A DNA stretch of 64,000 bases. It comes from Tetranychus cinnabarinus (taxonomy: Eukaryota > Arthropoda > Arachnida > Trombidiformes > Tetranychidae). The stretch spans positions 1,071,501 through 1,135,500 of the forward strand of contig WHVY01000004.1 in assembly GCA_022266195.1 (NCBI GenBank), written 5' to 3'. Below the pieces are notes generated by a model. That model saw only the letters and a program-made list of their open reading frames with translations. It was not told the DNA's origin and did not search any database. The translations under genes were made by a program, and so were the position numbers. Positions 1-13,172 of the stretch are shown here, piece after piece (within the stretch, counting starts at the first letter, position 1; every line of letters starts with the position of its first letter).

Positions 1-3000
1 ATGCAAATGTATCCAGAAGAAGAACCAGATCCGTTTGCAGGCTCTTTGCTGGAAGCAATTATGAAGACTGATGTTCGTCTTTGGAAAACTGCAAGAAATC
101 AATGGCACCAACTTTTCATAATTGGCCTTTTAATGAATTCCGAAACAAAAAAACAATTTGCAAAAACATTTACACGAATCTATTCTTCTCTTATGAAAGA
201 CTTTATCAACGATGATCATGAACATGGTGTATCAATAGCAAGCCTGGCTGTTCAAATTTTCACGGTGCCAACTTTAGCTCACAGTCTTATTGCCGAGGAT
301 GACGCATTTAATATCCTAATTTCAACGTTTTTACATGAATGTGTTAAGCACCGTAATACTGAGGGTAAACTTGCTTTTGAACGAAATCATGCAACAATCA
401 ACTCCTTCAAGCGAGTTCAGTTTATACTCTCAGATCTTAAATATCTTCTTTACATTAAGCCTAAAGTATGGACCGATGAGTTAAGAAAAAGTTTTCTACA
501 TGGATTTCGTCGACTCATTGAGCTTTTGGGCTGGATGCAAGGAATGGATAGTGTTGTACGACAAATAGGAGCTCATGTTGAATTTGAGGCTGAATGGGAA
601 ACAGGTATCAATCTTCAACTCAAACTTGCTCCCATTTTATCATTGATCATTGAATGGTGTGGTTCTGATCTAAGTGTACTGGTCAAATCTCTCCGTATTT
701 CTGTTCAAGACTTAAGTGACCGCATGAGTTTCATTCAATATGATGAATGGTCTTTATGCTCATATCGTGTTAAATGTATCCAATATGATGTTTCAACTAA
801 TCCTGTTACAATACATATACCTCTATCCCGACTAGTCGCAGGTTTATTGCTTCATGTTACAATGACAGATCTAAATCCTAAAGATTTGATTAGACCTGCT
901 GCTCGAGTTCTCATGGAACTGCCTCTTCGTACTTTAGTTTTAATAGCTCAATTTAGGGCTGGTATGTGGCGAAGAAACGGTTTCTCTTTGGTGAATCAAG
1001 TTTATTTTTATCACAATACTCGTTTAAGAGATGAAATGTACGATCGTGACATCATGATGTTACAATTTGCTGCTGCTTCAATGGATCCAAATGAATTTTT
1101 AGTTCTGGTTCTCCATAAGTTTGGCCTGATTTTCTGGGCCCAAGACTCATTTGAAACCAAAAGTCGTAAACCTGAAGAAGATTTTATGAGGCAAACTGTT
1201 ACTATGGTGGAAGAGTTTCTCAATTTATTATTAATAATTGTTAGTGAACGATACACCCCAGGTATCGGTAAAGTTACTTTTCAAGAACGCATGAGACGAG
1301 AAATAATACATTGGTTGTGCATGGAGCCGATGACCCACAGTGATCTTTTAAAATGCTTACCCCGTGAACTTTATGATGAGGTTGAAATTGAGAAGTTAAT
1401 ATTGGATGTTGCCAGTTTCAAGCGACCCTCACCAAACCAAGCTGGGGGCAAATATGAACTTAAAGAAGAATGTTATTCTTATTTCAATCCCTTCTTTTAT
1501 CATTACTCACGTCAAGAACAAAGTACCGCTGAAGAGGTTCAGCTTAAGCGTAGACGTACTAATCGTGAAAAGCTTATTTGCTGTCCTCCACCAGTTCCTC
1601 CGGATTTCGCCCCCTTCTATACTCCAATTTTGAAGATTCTTCAAAGTGATATATTTCTTCATGTTATTAATTCAGTTTTGGTTCGGGCTACATCATCATA
1701 CTCACTTTCATTCTCAGAGACTCAATTCGAGAAAACTTTACACTTAATCGGTGTAGCTTTACATGAAGAGAGCAAATCATTGGAACAAGCAGCTCAAAAT
1801 GACATGGAAGGTCAAATCAGATTTACTGAACTTGCCGTTTCCAAAGGCATTTTAACGGGATTGCAAGCTTGTTTAGAAGTTTCTCGAATTGATTCACACC
1901 GAGATCTACTTTTGTGGACTCTTAAAAAATTTTCTGATGTTGCCAAATTACGAGGAACAGAACTACCTCAAACTTCAACCATGATGTCAGCTGTTTCGGA
2001 GATGGAAGATGAAAAGCCTCGATCTAAAGAATCATCTAAAGCAAAGATTGCCGCTCAAAGAAGAGCCAGAATCATGGCACAAATGAAAGATATGCAAAAA
2101 AATTTTATCAAAGGTCATGCTGAATATTTTAAAGATAAAGATTCATGTTCCACATCTGGTGGATCTCTTATGGATTTGTCAAATGCTGAAGATGAATCTA
2201 GAGAACTACCTAGACAACCCTGTGCAGTTGGAATGAACCAACGAGGAAAAGAGATTCCAGAAGAAAGTCATATCTGTATCCTGTGTCGAGAGGAACAAGC
2301 TATCGAAGTCTCTGGCCGCTGCATGGTTTTGGCTGCTTTTGTTCAAGGATCCACTGTTTTATCAAAAAATCGTGAACGTGATGTCAACGAGGAAAACTTT
2401 CTGCCGTTTATGCCCGCTGATCTCTACTTTGGCTGTCATGTTTCAACTTGTGGTCATGTAATGCACAGCGATTGCTGGCAAAAATTTTTCGATGCAGTGC
2501 TTAGTAAAGAAAGAAGAAGACCTTTGCGTTATGGTCGGCATGTCAGCTTCGATGTTGATAAAAGTGAATTTCTTTGTCCTCTTTGTGAATGCCTCAGTAA
2601 TGCTGTGATACCTTTGATACCACCTTCTATCTACCGTGACTCTGATTCGGAACCTTATGTCCGAGATATCAACCTTTCCGATTGGATTACTAGTTTACTA
2701 GGTCTAATTGAGAAAATATCACTCACCAAAATTGGCTCTGGTTTGTTTATTATTTTTCATTGATTTTCATTAATTTAATCTATATTTTTTTTATCTTTGA
2801 CTAATTGTGATTTATATTTTCAGGTCAACCAGATGGTTGTCGTATTTCTACACTAGCTGAACTCAGTACTCGTCCTAGTGAAGGGGCTTACGCTGCATCT
2901 TTAACCACTGCTTTTATAGAAATCTCGAAAAAACTTTCTGACGATATCAAATCAATGATGAGACTTTTAAACCAATCAATTTATAATGTAAATTAATTAA

Positions 3001-4714
3001 TCAGTTTTGTCTTTTTCAATATTAATTCATTTTTACCTTTTCATCTTCTCTTTAGATATTTCGTCATCGTTCCGATTTTATTCAAGAAGACATGATACCA
3101 AACCATGCTTATTGGGCAGCGGCCTTTACAATTCACTCGATTGAACGAGTTCTACGTGACGAGAAGAAATCTATTTTCGGTGATTTATCCTCTAGAAGAT
3201 ATAATTGTCTTCAAGCTCTAGTCAGATATGTTGGAGTAATTACCGTAGAAGATGATTCGGGTTGTATAGGAATACATTGTGCTCGTCTTTTAAGATATCT
3301 TCTTGTTTATGAAGATTATATCCTCAATCCAAGTTGTTTAGACGTTGATGCTTTTGGCCTATTGTTAACCCTAATATTAACCAGCCCGTCTCTTCATTTA
3401 CCTGAAGAAGAAGTTTATACAACCCCTTCTATACCTAATGGAAGTGTATCAGACCAGCATTTCATCAACCTTATGACTGTCTTCCACTGTGTACAAGTAA
3501 GTATTGTTTATTTTCGCTTATTTTCAGTTTAATCTACAATTATAAAATTGTTTTTTCTTTTCTTTTTAGATTATTCTCACAGACAAAGATTTCCTTGAAG
3601 AATGTAGTAGTAGTAGTAGTAGTGATAGTTTCAGTGACCCAATGGAAATTGATGATCCCAAAGATTCTGAAAGTGAGACAGAACTTAAGTTTGTTCATGA
3701 ATTTTATACCAGCATATTGGTAGCTGCTGGAGTAGATCTTGAAAAAGGTGAAAAGATCAAGGAATATAATAAGGGCCGTACAGAACGGATAATTAAAATG
3801 CTGAGAGCCCAGTTGCTTCCATTTTTAAGATGCACCGCAGTCTTTTTTCACTTTTTAACCGGAGTTGTTCCTCCAGCTAGATTAAAAGAAGGTGGCAGCC
3901 AATCATTGCCCAGTTCTGATGTTGAATATACGTTACTTTGTGAATATCTGGGCATGTCGCCTAAATTTTCATTATCATTTGGTTGCCAGTCTTTACGTCA
4001 ACTTTCCCGTATTTGGTCTCAACATCCAAGAATTCGAATTTTACTCAGTGAAAAGCCTGAGAACCTACTTTTGCCAGCAAATCTCCCGCTTAAGCTCATT
4101 AAGCAGCCTCATTCTGTTAATCAATTGTCAAGTTTACCCAAAGACTACAGTGAATTAATAAACAGTGTCTCCCAATTTATCTGTCCCAACTCGGAAAGTG
4201 ATGAAGCTCGTACGCCTACAATGTGCCTTGTTTGTGGCACTATACTCTGCTCTCAAAGCTACTGCTGTCAAACTGAAGTTGACGGGCAAATGGTTGGAGC
4301 TTGTACCTTTCATGCTCTTGATTGTGGTGCAGGTATCGGAATATTTCTTCGAATCCGTGATTGTAAGATACTCCTTCTTGCCGGACGAGCTAAAGGTAAA
4401 CCATCTTGTACTTATACTTTCTATTTTCAATGAGATTTACTCGATATAAATATCTTTGATTTTTTATTTTGCCAAATTTTCTTTACTAAATTTTTGAATT
4501 TGTTCATTTTTCAGGTACTTACATGTCTGCCCCTTACATAGATGCATATGGAGAAACAGATCAAGGTTTATTCAGGGGCAATCCTCTATCTCTGTGCGAA
4601 TCTTCCTACAAGCAGCTACACAGATTATGGTTAAGACATGGTATTCCAGAAGAAATAGCTCATTCCCTGGAATTGCATAGTAACATGGCAACCATCAATT
4701 GGATTCTGCTCTGA
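1..4714 (+). CDS. Ubr1: UBR1/UBR2-type N-recognin E3 ubiquitin ligase, C-terminal part
   Basis: RING-type E3 of the N-degron pathway; the family recognises destabilising N-terminal residues and ubiquitinates the substrate. Exons by splice consensus and phase: 1-2740, 2824-2987, 3056-3496, 3570-4395, 4515-4714, giving about 1,456 residues in frame to TGA. Residues resemble vertebrate UBR1/2 throughout, for example the stretch around GMWRRNGFSLVNQ. The RING-H2-like cluster is visible as C759/C762, C817, H819, H822, C825 and C859/C862 (numbered from base 1). A Cys-rich C-terminal segment (CLVCGTILCSQSYCCQ) and the DYGETDQGL-like motif (here DAYGETDQGL) near the end match the UBR C-terminal domain. 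Family members are about 1,750 aa, so some 300 N-terminal residues, including the UBR box and ClpS-like domain, lie left of the window; the ATG at base 1 is probably internal. A Ser run (AGT repeats, about 3606-3624) is a local insertion. UBR1 and UBR2 orthology cannot be separated here. Confidence 0.95.
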
Positions 4715-4992
4715 GTTAAAAGTCCACAAATGATCAAAATATCGATGATGACAGACTTTAATTTTCAACTTTACGAAGAAGAAATATCCAACATCCAGCG
4801 TACATCAGTCTATCTCACAGACCCTCTTCTTTTTCTTCTCTCCTATTTTTTTTATTACTACAGAATTTGAGTCTGTAAAAGCTTATTCTGATGTGATTTC
4901 CATGGAATTAAATGTTGAATGAACCATGAATGATAATCATTCTTTGTCGAATGAAATCAGAAAAAAACAAGGCGAAATCATTCTTTTCATCC

Positions 4993-4998
4993 AATAAA
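4993..4998 (+). terminator. Candidate poly(A) signal of the UBR gene
   Basis: AATAAA lies about 280 bases after the UBR stop codon, in AT-rich sequence with no competing ORF. It is the first canonical hexamer after the stop seen by eye. Usage is inferred. Confidence 0.45.
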
Positions 4999-7900
4999 AG
5001 GGCGAGGCAACGTCAAAATTTTATATCTCATCATCATTACAGTAGAAGTTGAAATTTAAATTATCTTTCAGCCAATCCCTATTAACTCCACAAATAAATG
5101 CACCCAATTTTATTCTAATACTCAATATTTATACAGAAAAACAAAATAATATTGAAAACAAACCTAAAACTGATTAAAACATTTCTAGTTTCCAACTGAT
5201 TAATAAAATCGGTCACACAATGAACACAAACAAACCATTAAATGAAGGCAATACTTTTGTTAATTTTAGCTTAAATCTGCTCAAATTGAATGAAATAATG
5301 AAATAACTTAATATTCAAACAGTGTTAATCTTATTAATACAAGTCAAAATTGATTAATTAAATCACATAAAAATCATTGAACAATTGATTTTATTTTCAA
5401 CTTAAATATGCTCGAAATGTTTAATCAACAAACTTAAATATCTATTGAACTAACGGTTAGGTTGAAATTGAAATGAAATTTAATGCTGGCACAGAGTAGA
5501 GATAAAAAAAGTCAAAGCAAAATGGATGAAAGAAAAGGAAAAAGTTGCATTTGAATTTGCATAATTTAAGCATGATCATGATTAATTCAACTCTTTTCAT
5601 CCATCAGCTTTGAAATTTATTAATCGTCAAACTGGTTAAAAAAAGTCGAACCATTCAACTCAGTCAATTATAAACAGTCAACTGAACAAATTATGATCAA
5701 TCGTCATTATCATTGTTAAAAATTAGCAAAATTAAAACTCGCGACTCACTGATTCAACACACATCAATAAATTGATCCCAATTCAAATGATTACCCAAAA
5801 AGTTAAAATACTAAACCAGAAAAAAAGCTGAAGACAAATAAAATTCCAGTTTGAACAAATAAACCTTCACATTTCAAGCCTAATCTAATAACAATAAATG
5901 ACAAAAGAAGACTAAAAATGAAATAATTAAAATCTGTAACCAAATCTAGAGCTAAATTAAAAAGCAAATTAAAACTGAAGCCCAAAAAAAATCAAACCTG
6001 AACCTGAAATGCAAACCAAAGTCAAACTGACTTGTCCAGCTGAAAAAAAATCTGGTAAAAGTCAGGCTTTATGATTGTTTTTCCTCTCAAAATTATCGAT
6101 TTAATTTGCCATTTGTTAAATTATGGTTGGATAAGAGATTTAATTAAATAATGTTTAAAAGAGGCTAAAATATTTAAACATTTTTTACCTTCAATCTCGA
6201 TTATTTGGACTGTTAAATTGCGCTTGAGTCGATTGAAAGATTGATTACAATTTTTCTGGTAAAATTAGGGAAACCTTTTTTGTTCATCTTTTAAACTTTA
6301 ATTTTGAGCCAGTTTTTTTTATCTGCCAACACTTTTCCATACTTTCATGTTATTCAGCAACTTTTATCCTGTAAACTTGAATAATGAGACAATTTTTATA
6401 ATATAAATTATCATTATCATTATTACAATTTTTACCAATTTTAATAGTTTTAATCTATTCTTTTAACTCATCTTTTTTTACCCTTTTTCTGTATGTGACT
6501 TTGTTAATGTTCATTGAAGCCTAACTATTGATTATTACAACTACTGCTATTTGCTCCATCTAATTGGCTTAATTACAATTTTCTGTGCTAAAAGATTATG
6601 TTAACTTATCAACATTAATTTCTAATTATATCATCATCATAATCATCCTCACAACCCTTGACTATACAATTATCATTATTAAATGAAACTGCAAGCAAAA
6701 ATTTGTTCAACAATCAAAAAGCAAGAAGCAAAAAAGACCGAGACTTGAAACTGTTAATGTAACCCGATGAAAATGTTTAATTTAAAGCAATTTTTTTTCT
6801 TCCTTTCACTTGCAACTGATTATATTTTCAAATTAACACAGAGACACGAACTGGGTTCAGATAATTTTAAACTGAATCATTAATGATGAATCACATTAAT
6901 GAATGAACACACAGGCGAAATGTGAAAGGCCAACAAAAAGAAGTAAAATAAAGGATAAGAAGAAAAGGGAAAAGCATTTAATCAAGTTGAACAGAAATTG
7001 AATTGAATAGACTTTCATGGTTTTCATGACGAAACCTGGAATAACTATTTTCATGGGAAAGAGGAAGAAAGAGAGAAGAGAAGAGAAAAAAAATTATTCG
7101 ATTTACATGAAGAAATAGGTTGAGCAAGAAAATTTAAAATGTTGATGAAAAAGATGAAAGTTTTCTGGTTGAGAGTAAAAAATTGACAAGAATGGTTATA
7201 GGTTAATGGATGAAAAATATGTGACTTTCTTGACTGTGATGATCAAGATGAAGATGAGGAAGAAAAGTGAGAAAATTTTGTAAATTTTGGTTCAAGTGCT
7301 GATATGATGGAGTGGAAATGAGTTGGTGGGTTGAATGGTTAAGAAGAGAGATGATGATGAGGCTATTAGGAAGATCCAAAGGGTTGGATGATTTTAGTGA
7401 AAATATCGGATTAAATTGAGTTGACAGGGAATAAAATCGATGAGTTTTATATTCCAATGCAAATGAGAATGAGCAATCTTTTCCTCTTCTTTTTTTTTCT
7501 CCTCCTCATCTTTCTCCTCTTTCCTCATCCAATTTTATCATCTTCATCTCAATACTTAATACAAGAAGAGAGAGAGAAAGTGGGAGTGAAAAAAGGGTAA
7601 ATATAAGGATAAATAAATATAAATGTTCATATAAAGCGACTTCATTTTTTGCCTTTGCTTTTAGACGAAACTCTTTTTTTGCTGTTCCTCCATTTCAGTT
7701 GCAAGTTTCTGTGAATTCATTTTAAATTCAATCGATATTTTTTTCTCATTTCAATATATCTTCATTAAAATTTCTCTCTCAGTTATCATTTAATTATGAT
7801 GATGTCAACAATCAATTGTTTTTTGCCATTTACTTTCCCCAAAAAAATGTTTAAATCGCAAACATTTTTCCCTTTTCACTCCCAGAGATTGAAAAACCTT

Positions 7901-9510
7901 TCAGCTATTAGCATTTGTATTATGATAGAAAAAGGTTGACAGGAATTGTCTCTTTTTACGCTTCCTTTTCTTACATTCACTGTGCTAGGCTTGAAACCCT
8001 TTATAGCCGTCAGGTAAACAATTTATTTTTTCATCTTCTTTTCAAATAACATTAATCTTTACAAATTTTTTTCAACTTTTTTGGTTCCTCTTCCCTTCAC
8101 CATTCAAATTGTGAAAAACAATGATTTGTGCCTTTTGTTTTTGTCTTTTCATTCATTTTACAAGTAATAACTCAAAAGCCTCCAGTTATTGAACATCTCT
8201 TGTGATCATTTAGTTTCATCGTTTCATTGTTTCAATTGAACAAAACTGAAAAGTTGAACGCAAAAATTGAAACCTCAATTTACTAATTAAAATTCAATTT
8301 CTTTAGGCGTAATTACATGATGACTAAATTAATGGTTAAATTAAAAGCATACAAATAAATTAAATGGCAATAATTTGCTTCTAAATAATATTTAAACCAG
8401 ATTCACTTTAAGCGTAAAATTTTCTAGAAAAAGCGAAAAATTGAAAACTTCATTTTCAATATCCCCTCTGTTTATCATCATGAACTTTTCCAATTTCATC
8501 CAAAGATGAATTTCGATATATTTTTCTGCTGAAAATAGGAAAAGAAAAAATTTCTTGCTAAATGTTGAACCAACATTTGAAATTTAAATTCAAAGCGCTT
8601 TGCTGTTGTTGACATTTTGCTTGATCTGAATCTAAAGCCGTCTTATTGGAGTGAAACTTCTGAATGTTCAAGGCATGTTATCATGTTATCACAGTTATTA
8701 GTTAACAATTTCATGCCTTTGAGCCTCTTCCATCATTCAGATTTGGCATCAATTAATGATAACAAAGAGTAGATACAAAAATAAGCTTAAATGTATTTAA
8801 TGAATAAAATCCCAATTGGATTCCATTATTTTTGTATTTACTTTGTTTTTCTGGTCAACTTGTTATTCAAACATTTTAACCAGTTTCTGGTTAACACTTG
8901 CTTTCAACTTTTGGCTATTATTCTGGGCTTTATATCAATCTTAATTAATTTTCAATGTTATCAAATTATAATTATGATTGATTTGAATTGATTAAAAATA
9001 ACGTTGGTGTAATCATTAAGTTATCAGCTGATTTCCTTTTTTGTTGTAAAACTCTTAGCAATTAACTTTAATGAAATATTTCTCAATTGATTGATCATTT
9101 TAATTTAAATCAAAATTCACTTTTTTCGTTTATTAATAATTTTCACTTTAAATTAAAAGCTAAAAGCTAAAATCAATAAGCAATCTGTGAGTTCACATTA
9201 ACCAGGAGAGCAAAAATCGATACAGAATCTTAGCTTTCAATTTCACTCAAAGATTCATGTAATTATATAATTAAATTGCATGAAAATGAAACTCAATGAA
9301 TTATTGAATAACATCAAGAGTTAATAAATGATGGCGATGGATTGAACAAAACAATGAAAATGAATTGAAAGAATGGAAAAAAGAAGAAGAAAAATGTTGA
9401 AAATTTTGTTTGCTTTTTACCATTTCCAATGAAAATGATCGTAAAAATGAAATTAAATTTCAAGTCTTTTGTTTTTAATAGTTAATCTAAATGTTATCAA
9501 TGTTACAATT
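4999..9510. other. Gene-poor intergenic region between UBR and the BTB gene
   Basis: About 4.5 kb separating the 3' ends of two convergent genes. Only short, low-complexity ORFs are present, mostly pyrimidine-rich strands that read as Ser/Leu/Phe/His. No tRNA, rRNA or recognisable protein was seen. TTTATT at 9129-9134 (AATAAA on the minus strand) is a candidate poly(A) signal for the BTB gene. Confidence 0.5.
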
Positions 9511-12294
9511 TTACATTAAAGTTAATTGTCTTGTATCCAGTTCGGGTTCACTCTTGTTGTTTTCGGGTTTATGTGAGTTGCGTAAATGTTTGGTTAAACT
9601 GATCTTCCAACTAAACTCTTTGGAGCAAAGGTCACAGGTATATTTACGGGAATTACCTGTGTGAACATTGTTGATGTGATCATTCATGGCCTGATTTGAA
9701 TAGTATACTTGTGGACAATAGGGACAAACATTTTTACCATTGGCCGAATGGTCAACCGAATGAGCTCCTAATTTGGGTTTACGGCCTTTGGGCGATGAAC
9801 CGCTAACTAAACCAATTAAACCGTGATTGGTGAGTCGTATTTTACGTTTCAGGGTTAGTCCAAGATTGGATGATGTTGATAAAATAATGTGATTACCAAC
9901 ATGATGATTGGTATTCTGGTTATTTGGAGTACAGTTGGAATTGCCGTTGACGTGATTGGTGCCATTTAGATGGTTACCATTATTGGTTGTTACACCGGTA
10001 TTTGAATTGTTGGTGTTCGAGTTGTTCGATTGAAGTATTAGGTCACTTGAGGTTCCCGAAGGCAAAATATTACGAATCTTAAAAGTTGACCTTAAAGGTT
10101 CCAGGTTGGATGAGTTAAGGTTTGATGAAGATGATGATGAACCATTGACTGTTGTTTCACGTAAATGTCGAGGTGGTCGACCGCGACCTCGTTTAAGGGG
10201 AACCGTAACATCAGATGAATCATATTTGTAATCACAATTGGACGAATTATTGAGAGTTTTAAAGAGTGTTTCATTGTGCTGTTGTTGATGGTGATGTTGA
10301 TGAAGGTGATGAAGTGATGAACCATTGATGCCGTTCAATGATAAATGAGTGTGAGACTGTTGTTGTTGCTGTTGCTTTGACAGTAAACCCGAGGCAACTG
10401 CAAGGGTGGTTGATGCAGCAATAGCTCGAGCCGTGGCCGAAGTAAATGATGATGCTATTGATGCAGTGAATGGGATCATTGAGTAGTTGGCTGTGGCCCT
10501 CAGTTTATCACCACAGTCGAGATCAAGTGAATCTCCAGAAGGACATTCATCCACTAAATTTGATCCCAGCGAGGTTGATCCTCCGGTCACGGCTGCTGCT
10601 ACTGCGGCTGTAACTGCTGCTGCTGCAGCAGCATTCAGGTTGGATCCTTTGAAAGTGTTGCTTAAATGGTTAAGAGTTGAACTTGACTTGGCTAGTTGAC
10701 TTGATTGAAGTCCATCAAATCGACGACTTGCATTAACCCTCATATCAATTACCTCATCTTCATCTTCATCTTCATCAACCTCTTCTTCCTCTTCTTCTTC
10801 CTCATCTTCTCCACCTTGAACCCTTTCCTCTTCCATCGAACCAATTTGTCTTTCCATTTCTTCTTCCATTTCCTCTTCCACTTGTAAACTTGAACCATTA
10901 TTATCACCTTCCATTGGGTCCATCTTTTGTTGATGATGTTGATGATGATAATAAATGTTGTCTTCACCCTCTTCATTTGACCTTGGAATGTCAATTTCAA
11001 ATTCTTCTGAAGACAAATAGCCAGCATTATCAGCTTGTTGACCTTTAACTGTTTGCCCTTTACCTTCCTCATCATTCTCAATGACACCATCTTCCTCCTG
11101 TTCTTGTTCCTCTTCAATATCCACTTCTTCAGCCTCTTCCTCATCATCATTCTCATCATCACCATCACCATCTTCCTCCTCCTCTTCAACAATCAACTCT
11201 TCCTTAACCTTTCTCCTTTCCTCATCATGATCATTCTCCTGCATCTCCATCTTATCCTCACCATTAACCTCACCATTGACGGTGTCCGTCTGTCCATTAT
11301 CCGATTGGTTTGGTTCACGTCGAAGAAGCTCTCGAAGTTGAACAAAAGGTTCACCCGGCAAAGGGAAACCTCGCCTAGTCTCGGCTGTCGGTGAAGTCTT
11401 GTGAGTCAGTAAAGGTGAAGTTGATGTTGCACAAGCCAAGGATGAGGTTGAGGTTGAGCTTGTTGTTGTGGTTGCTGTTGTTGAGTTGACCGATGAACCA
11501 TTGGTTTGCTCGTTAGTCGAGTTTAAAATGATTGGATCAACAATCTTAATCATTTGTGGAGTTGATCGAAACAAATTGGAATACAAAAGCGATGGAACTC
11601 GATTCAATGTGCCAATCAAATTTCCATTTGCATGGCCATTAACAAGTTCATGGGATGACGATGAAGAGGGTGAAGTTGACGAGGATAAAATATCTTTATT
11701 GATCATCATCATCATCATTGAATCAGACGAGTCCAGTTTAACTTTAATCTTATTGGAAGCAGAAGATGAAGAAGCATTATAATTTAAATTATCATTTGAT
11801 GATGTTGAAGATGCTAATGATTTTACTTTGAATACTTTTTTACTTGTAATGGGAATGAGTCCAGTTGCCGGTGTTGATGAAATGGATGAAGATGAAGAGG
11901 TTGAAGGTGTAGTTGTTGTTGTCAGGAAACAGTTGATTTTCAACCATTGACAAGACCTTTGAAGGGAAGACAATTGACTTGAAGGTATAATTATCTCACC
12001 TTGATAAATGTAATCAATGATTAACCTTAAATCATCGTACGGCACTTCACCAATAATGAGTGCACTATTTGAACATGAAGTGTTGTTGAATGATGTGAAT
12101 GCAGCCTTAAAATAATCTGATGAAGCAGCCAACATGAATTTGTGTCCTTTAATAACTTTACCTTCACAAATAATTGAACAATCAAAGAGACTTTGGTCAG
12201 TAAATAGTTTACCAAAATTGGTCAACAGTTTTGACACTTGAGATTCAGTGCGACGATAACAGTAAGCCAATGTTGAATCGCCCATGGATGACAT
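9511..12294 (-). CDS. BTB/POZ protein with AT-hook and two C2H2 zinc fingers
   Basis: Putative nuclear transcription factor, 927 aa, encoded by one uninterrupted exon. The N-terminal BTB domain (about residues 24-124) follows the tramtrack-type pattern (FDCSIICEGKVIKGHKFMLAASSDYFKAAF), although the usual CLRWN-like start is diverged to CYRRTES. A long low-complexity middle follows: Ser/Thr-rich blocks, two acidic runs (about 365-420 and 495-518), an Ala-rich tract, and short Gln and His runs. An AT-hook core (KRGRGRPPR) lies near residue 700. Two C2H2 fingers sit at about 855-907 (CPYC...H...H and CDLC...H...H) just before the C-terminus. An in-frame TAA 12 bases upstream of the ATG fixes the start unless there is a splice junction immediately before it. 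BTB domains of this group dimerise and the fingers bind DNA (family knowledge). I cannot assign it to abrupt, chinmo, fruitless, lola or broad; the fingers are too generic. Confidence 0.9.
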   Translation of the reverse strand: MSSMGDSTLAYCYRRTESQVSKLLTNFGKLFTDQSLFDCSIICEGKVIKGHKFMLAASSDYFKAAFTSFNNTSCSNSALIIGEVPYDDLRLIIDYIYQGEIIIPSSQLSSLQRSCQWLKINCFLTTTTTPSTSSSSSISSTPATGLIPITSKKVFKVKSLASSTSSNDNLNYNASSSSASNKIKVKLDSSDSMMMMMINKDILSSSTSPSSSSSHELVNGHANGNLIGTLNRVPSLLYSNLFRSTPQMIKIVDPIILNSTNEQTNGSSVNSTTATTTTSSTSTSSLACATSTSPLLTHKTSPTAETRRGFPLPGEPFVQLRELLRREPNQSDNGQTDTVNGEVNGEDKMEMQENDHDEERRKVKEELIVEEEEEDGDGDDENDDEEEAEEVDIEEEQEQEEDGVIENDEEGKGQTVKGQQADNAGYLSSEEFEIDIPRSNEEGEDNIYYHHQHHQQKMDPMEGDNNGSSLQVEEEMEEEMERQIGSMEEERVQGGEDEEEEEEEEVDEDEDEDEVIDMRVNASRRFDGLQSSQLAKSSSTLNHLSNTFKGSNLNAAAAAAVTAAVAAAVTGGSTSLGSNLVDECPSGDSLDLDCGDKLRATANYSMIPFTASIASSFTSATARAIAASTTLAVASGLLSKQQQQQQSHTHLSLNGINGSSLHHLHQHHHQQQHNETLFKTLNNSSNCDYKYDSSDVTVPLKRGRGRPPRHLRETTVNGSSSSSSNLNSSNLEPLRSTFKIRNILPSGTSSDLILQSNNSNTNNSNTGVTTNNGNHLNGTNHVNGNSNCTPNNQNTNHHVGNHIILSTSSNLGLTLKRKIRLTNHGLIGLVSGSSPKGRKPKLGAHSVDHSANGKNVCPYCPQVYYSNQAMNDHINNVHTGNSRKYTCDLCSKEFSWKISLTKHLRNSHKPENNKSEPELDTRQLTLM

Positions 12295-13172
12295 CTTGTA
12301 AGGTTAGTCGATGAAACGTTTAGACTTTGTCAAAGTGTCAACTAATTTACTTGATAAACAAAATCTTGAGGTTTAATCACTTCACTTTTCATCTTTTCAT
12401 TTAAACTGTTTGGTTAAACAATTGTTGTTGATAAAAACACTGTTAATCACTTTGACTATTACTAGGCACTGGGCAATCAATTGACAATTAGATTGTATTT
12501 TTGGTTAAAGGATGGAATCAATTTTGGTTGTTTAAAAAGTGAAATTAAATGGTGAACAATTTTCAACTAAATTCTGGTTTTCTGCTGCGAGTTGTTGTTG
12601 TATTTACTTGTTGTTGCTTTTGTTGATGATTTCAGATGCTGATACACTATAGAAGATTGATGATAAAAGATGATGATGAAGATGGAGAAGATGAAAGAGA
12701 TGAAGAAAAAGATGATGAAAAGAGGTCAACAGTCAACGTATCCATTGACGGAATCAATAACAATTGTAAACAACAGTAAACTTGTCAACTGTTGTTTAAG
12801 ATACAAAATATTTAAAATGGATGGCAAAGGAAAGGAAAGACGAAACAAATTGATTCTCAAAGGTTAGATAATGATTATTTCAATGTTTAATATTAAATTG
12901 ATATTGATGATGATGACGATGGTTGTCAATGATTAAGAAAGAAAGGATTGAAATTGTGAAATAAATGTGTAAATATTGGCAAGTAAATTTAGGATTCTGC
13001 TTCTGTTAGTTTGCTTCAAATGAAATTAGTAAAATTGAAAATGAAAATGTTGCAATGTGATGCTACAATTTTGAAAATTGAAAGGAAAGATTTTGTTTTA
13101 TTCATTCTCATTTCTCATCATCATCATCTTCCTCATCATCAAACCTTCATCTTTCTCTTTCATTTCAGGTTT

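Noticed and set aside
11035..11394. 119-codon plus-strand ORF opposite the BTB gene, plus similar minus-strand Lys/Met-rich ORF at 10749-11192
   Set aside because: Both are shadow frames of the acidic GAA/GAT repeats in the BTB coding sequence.
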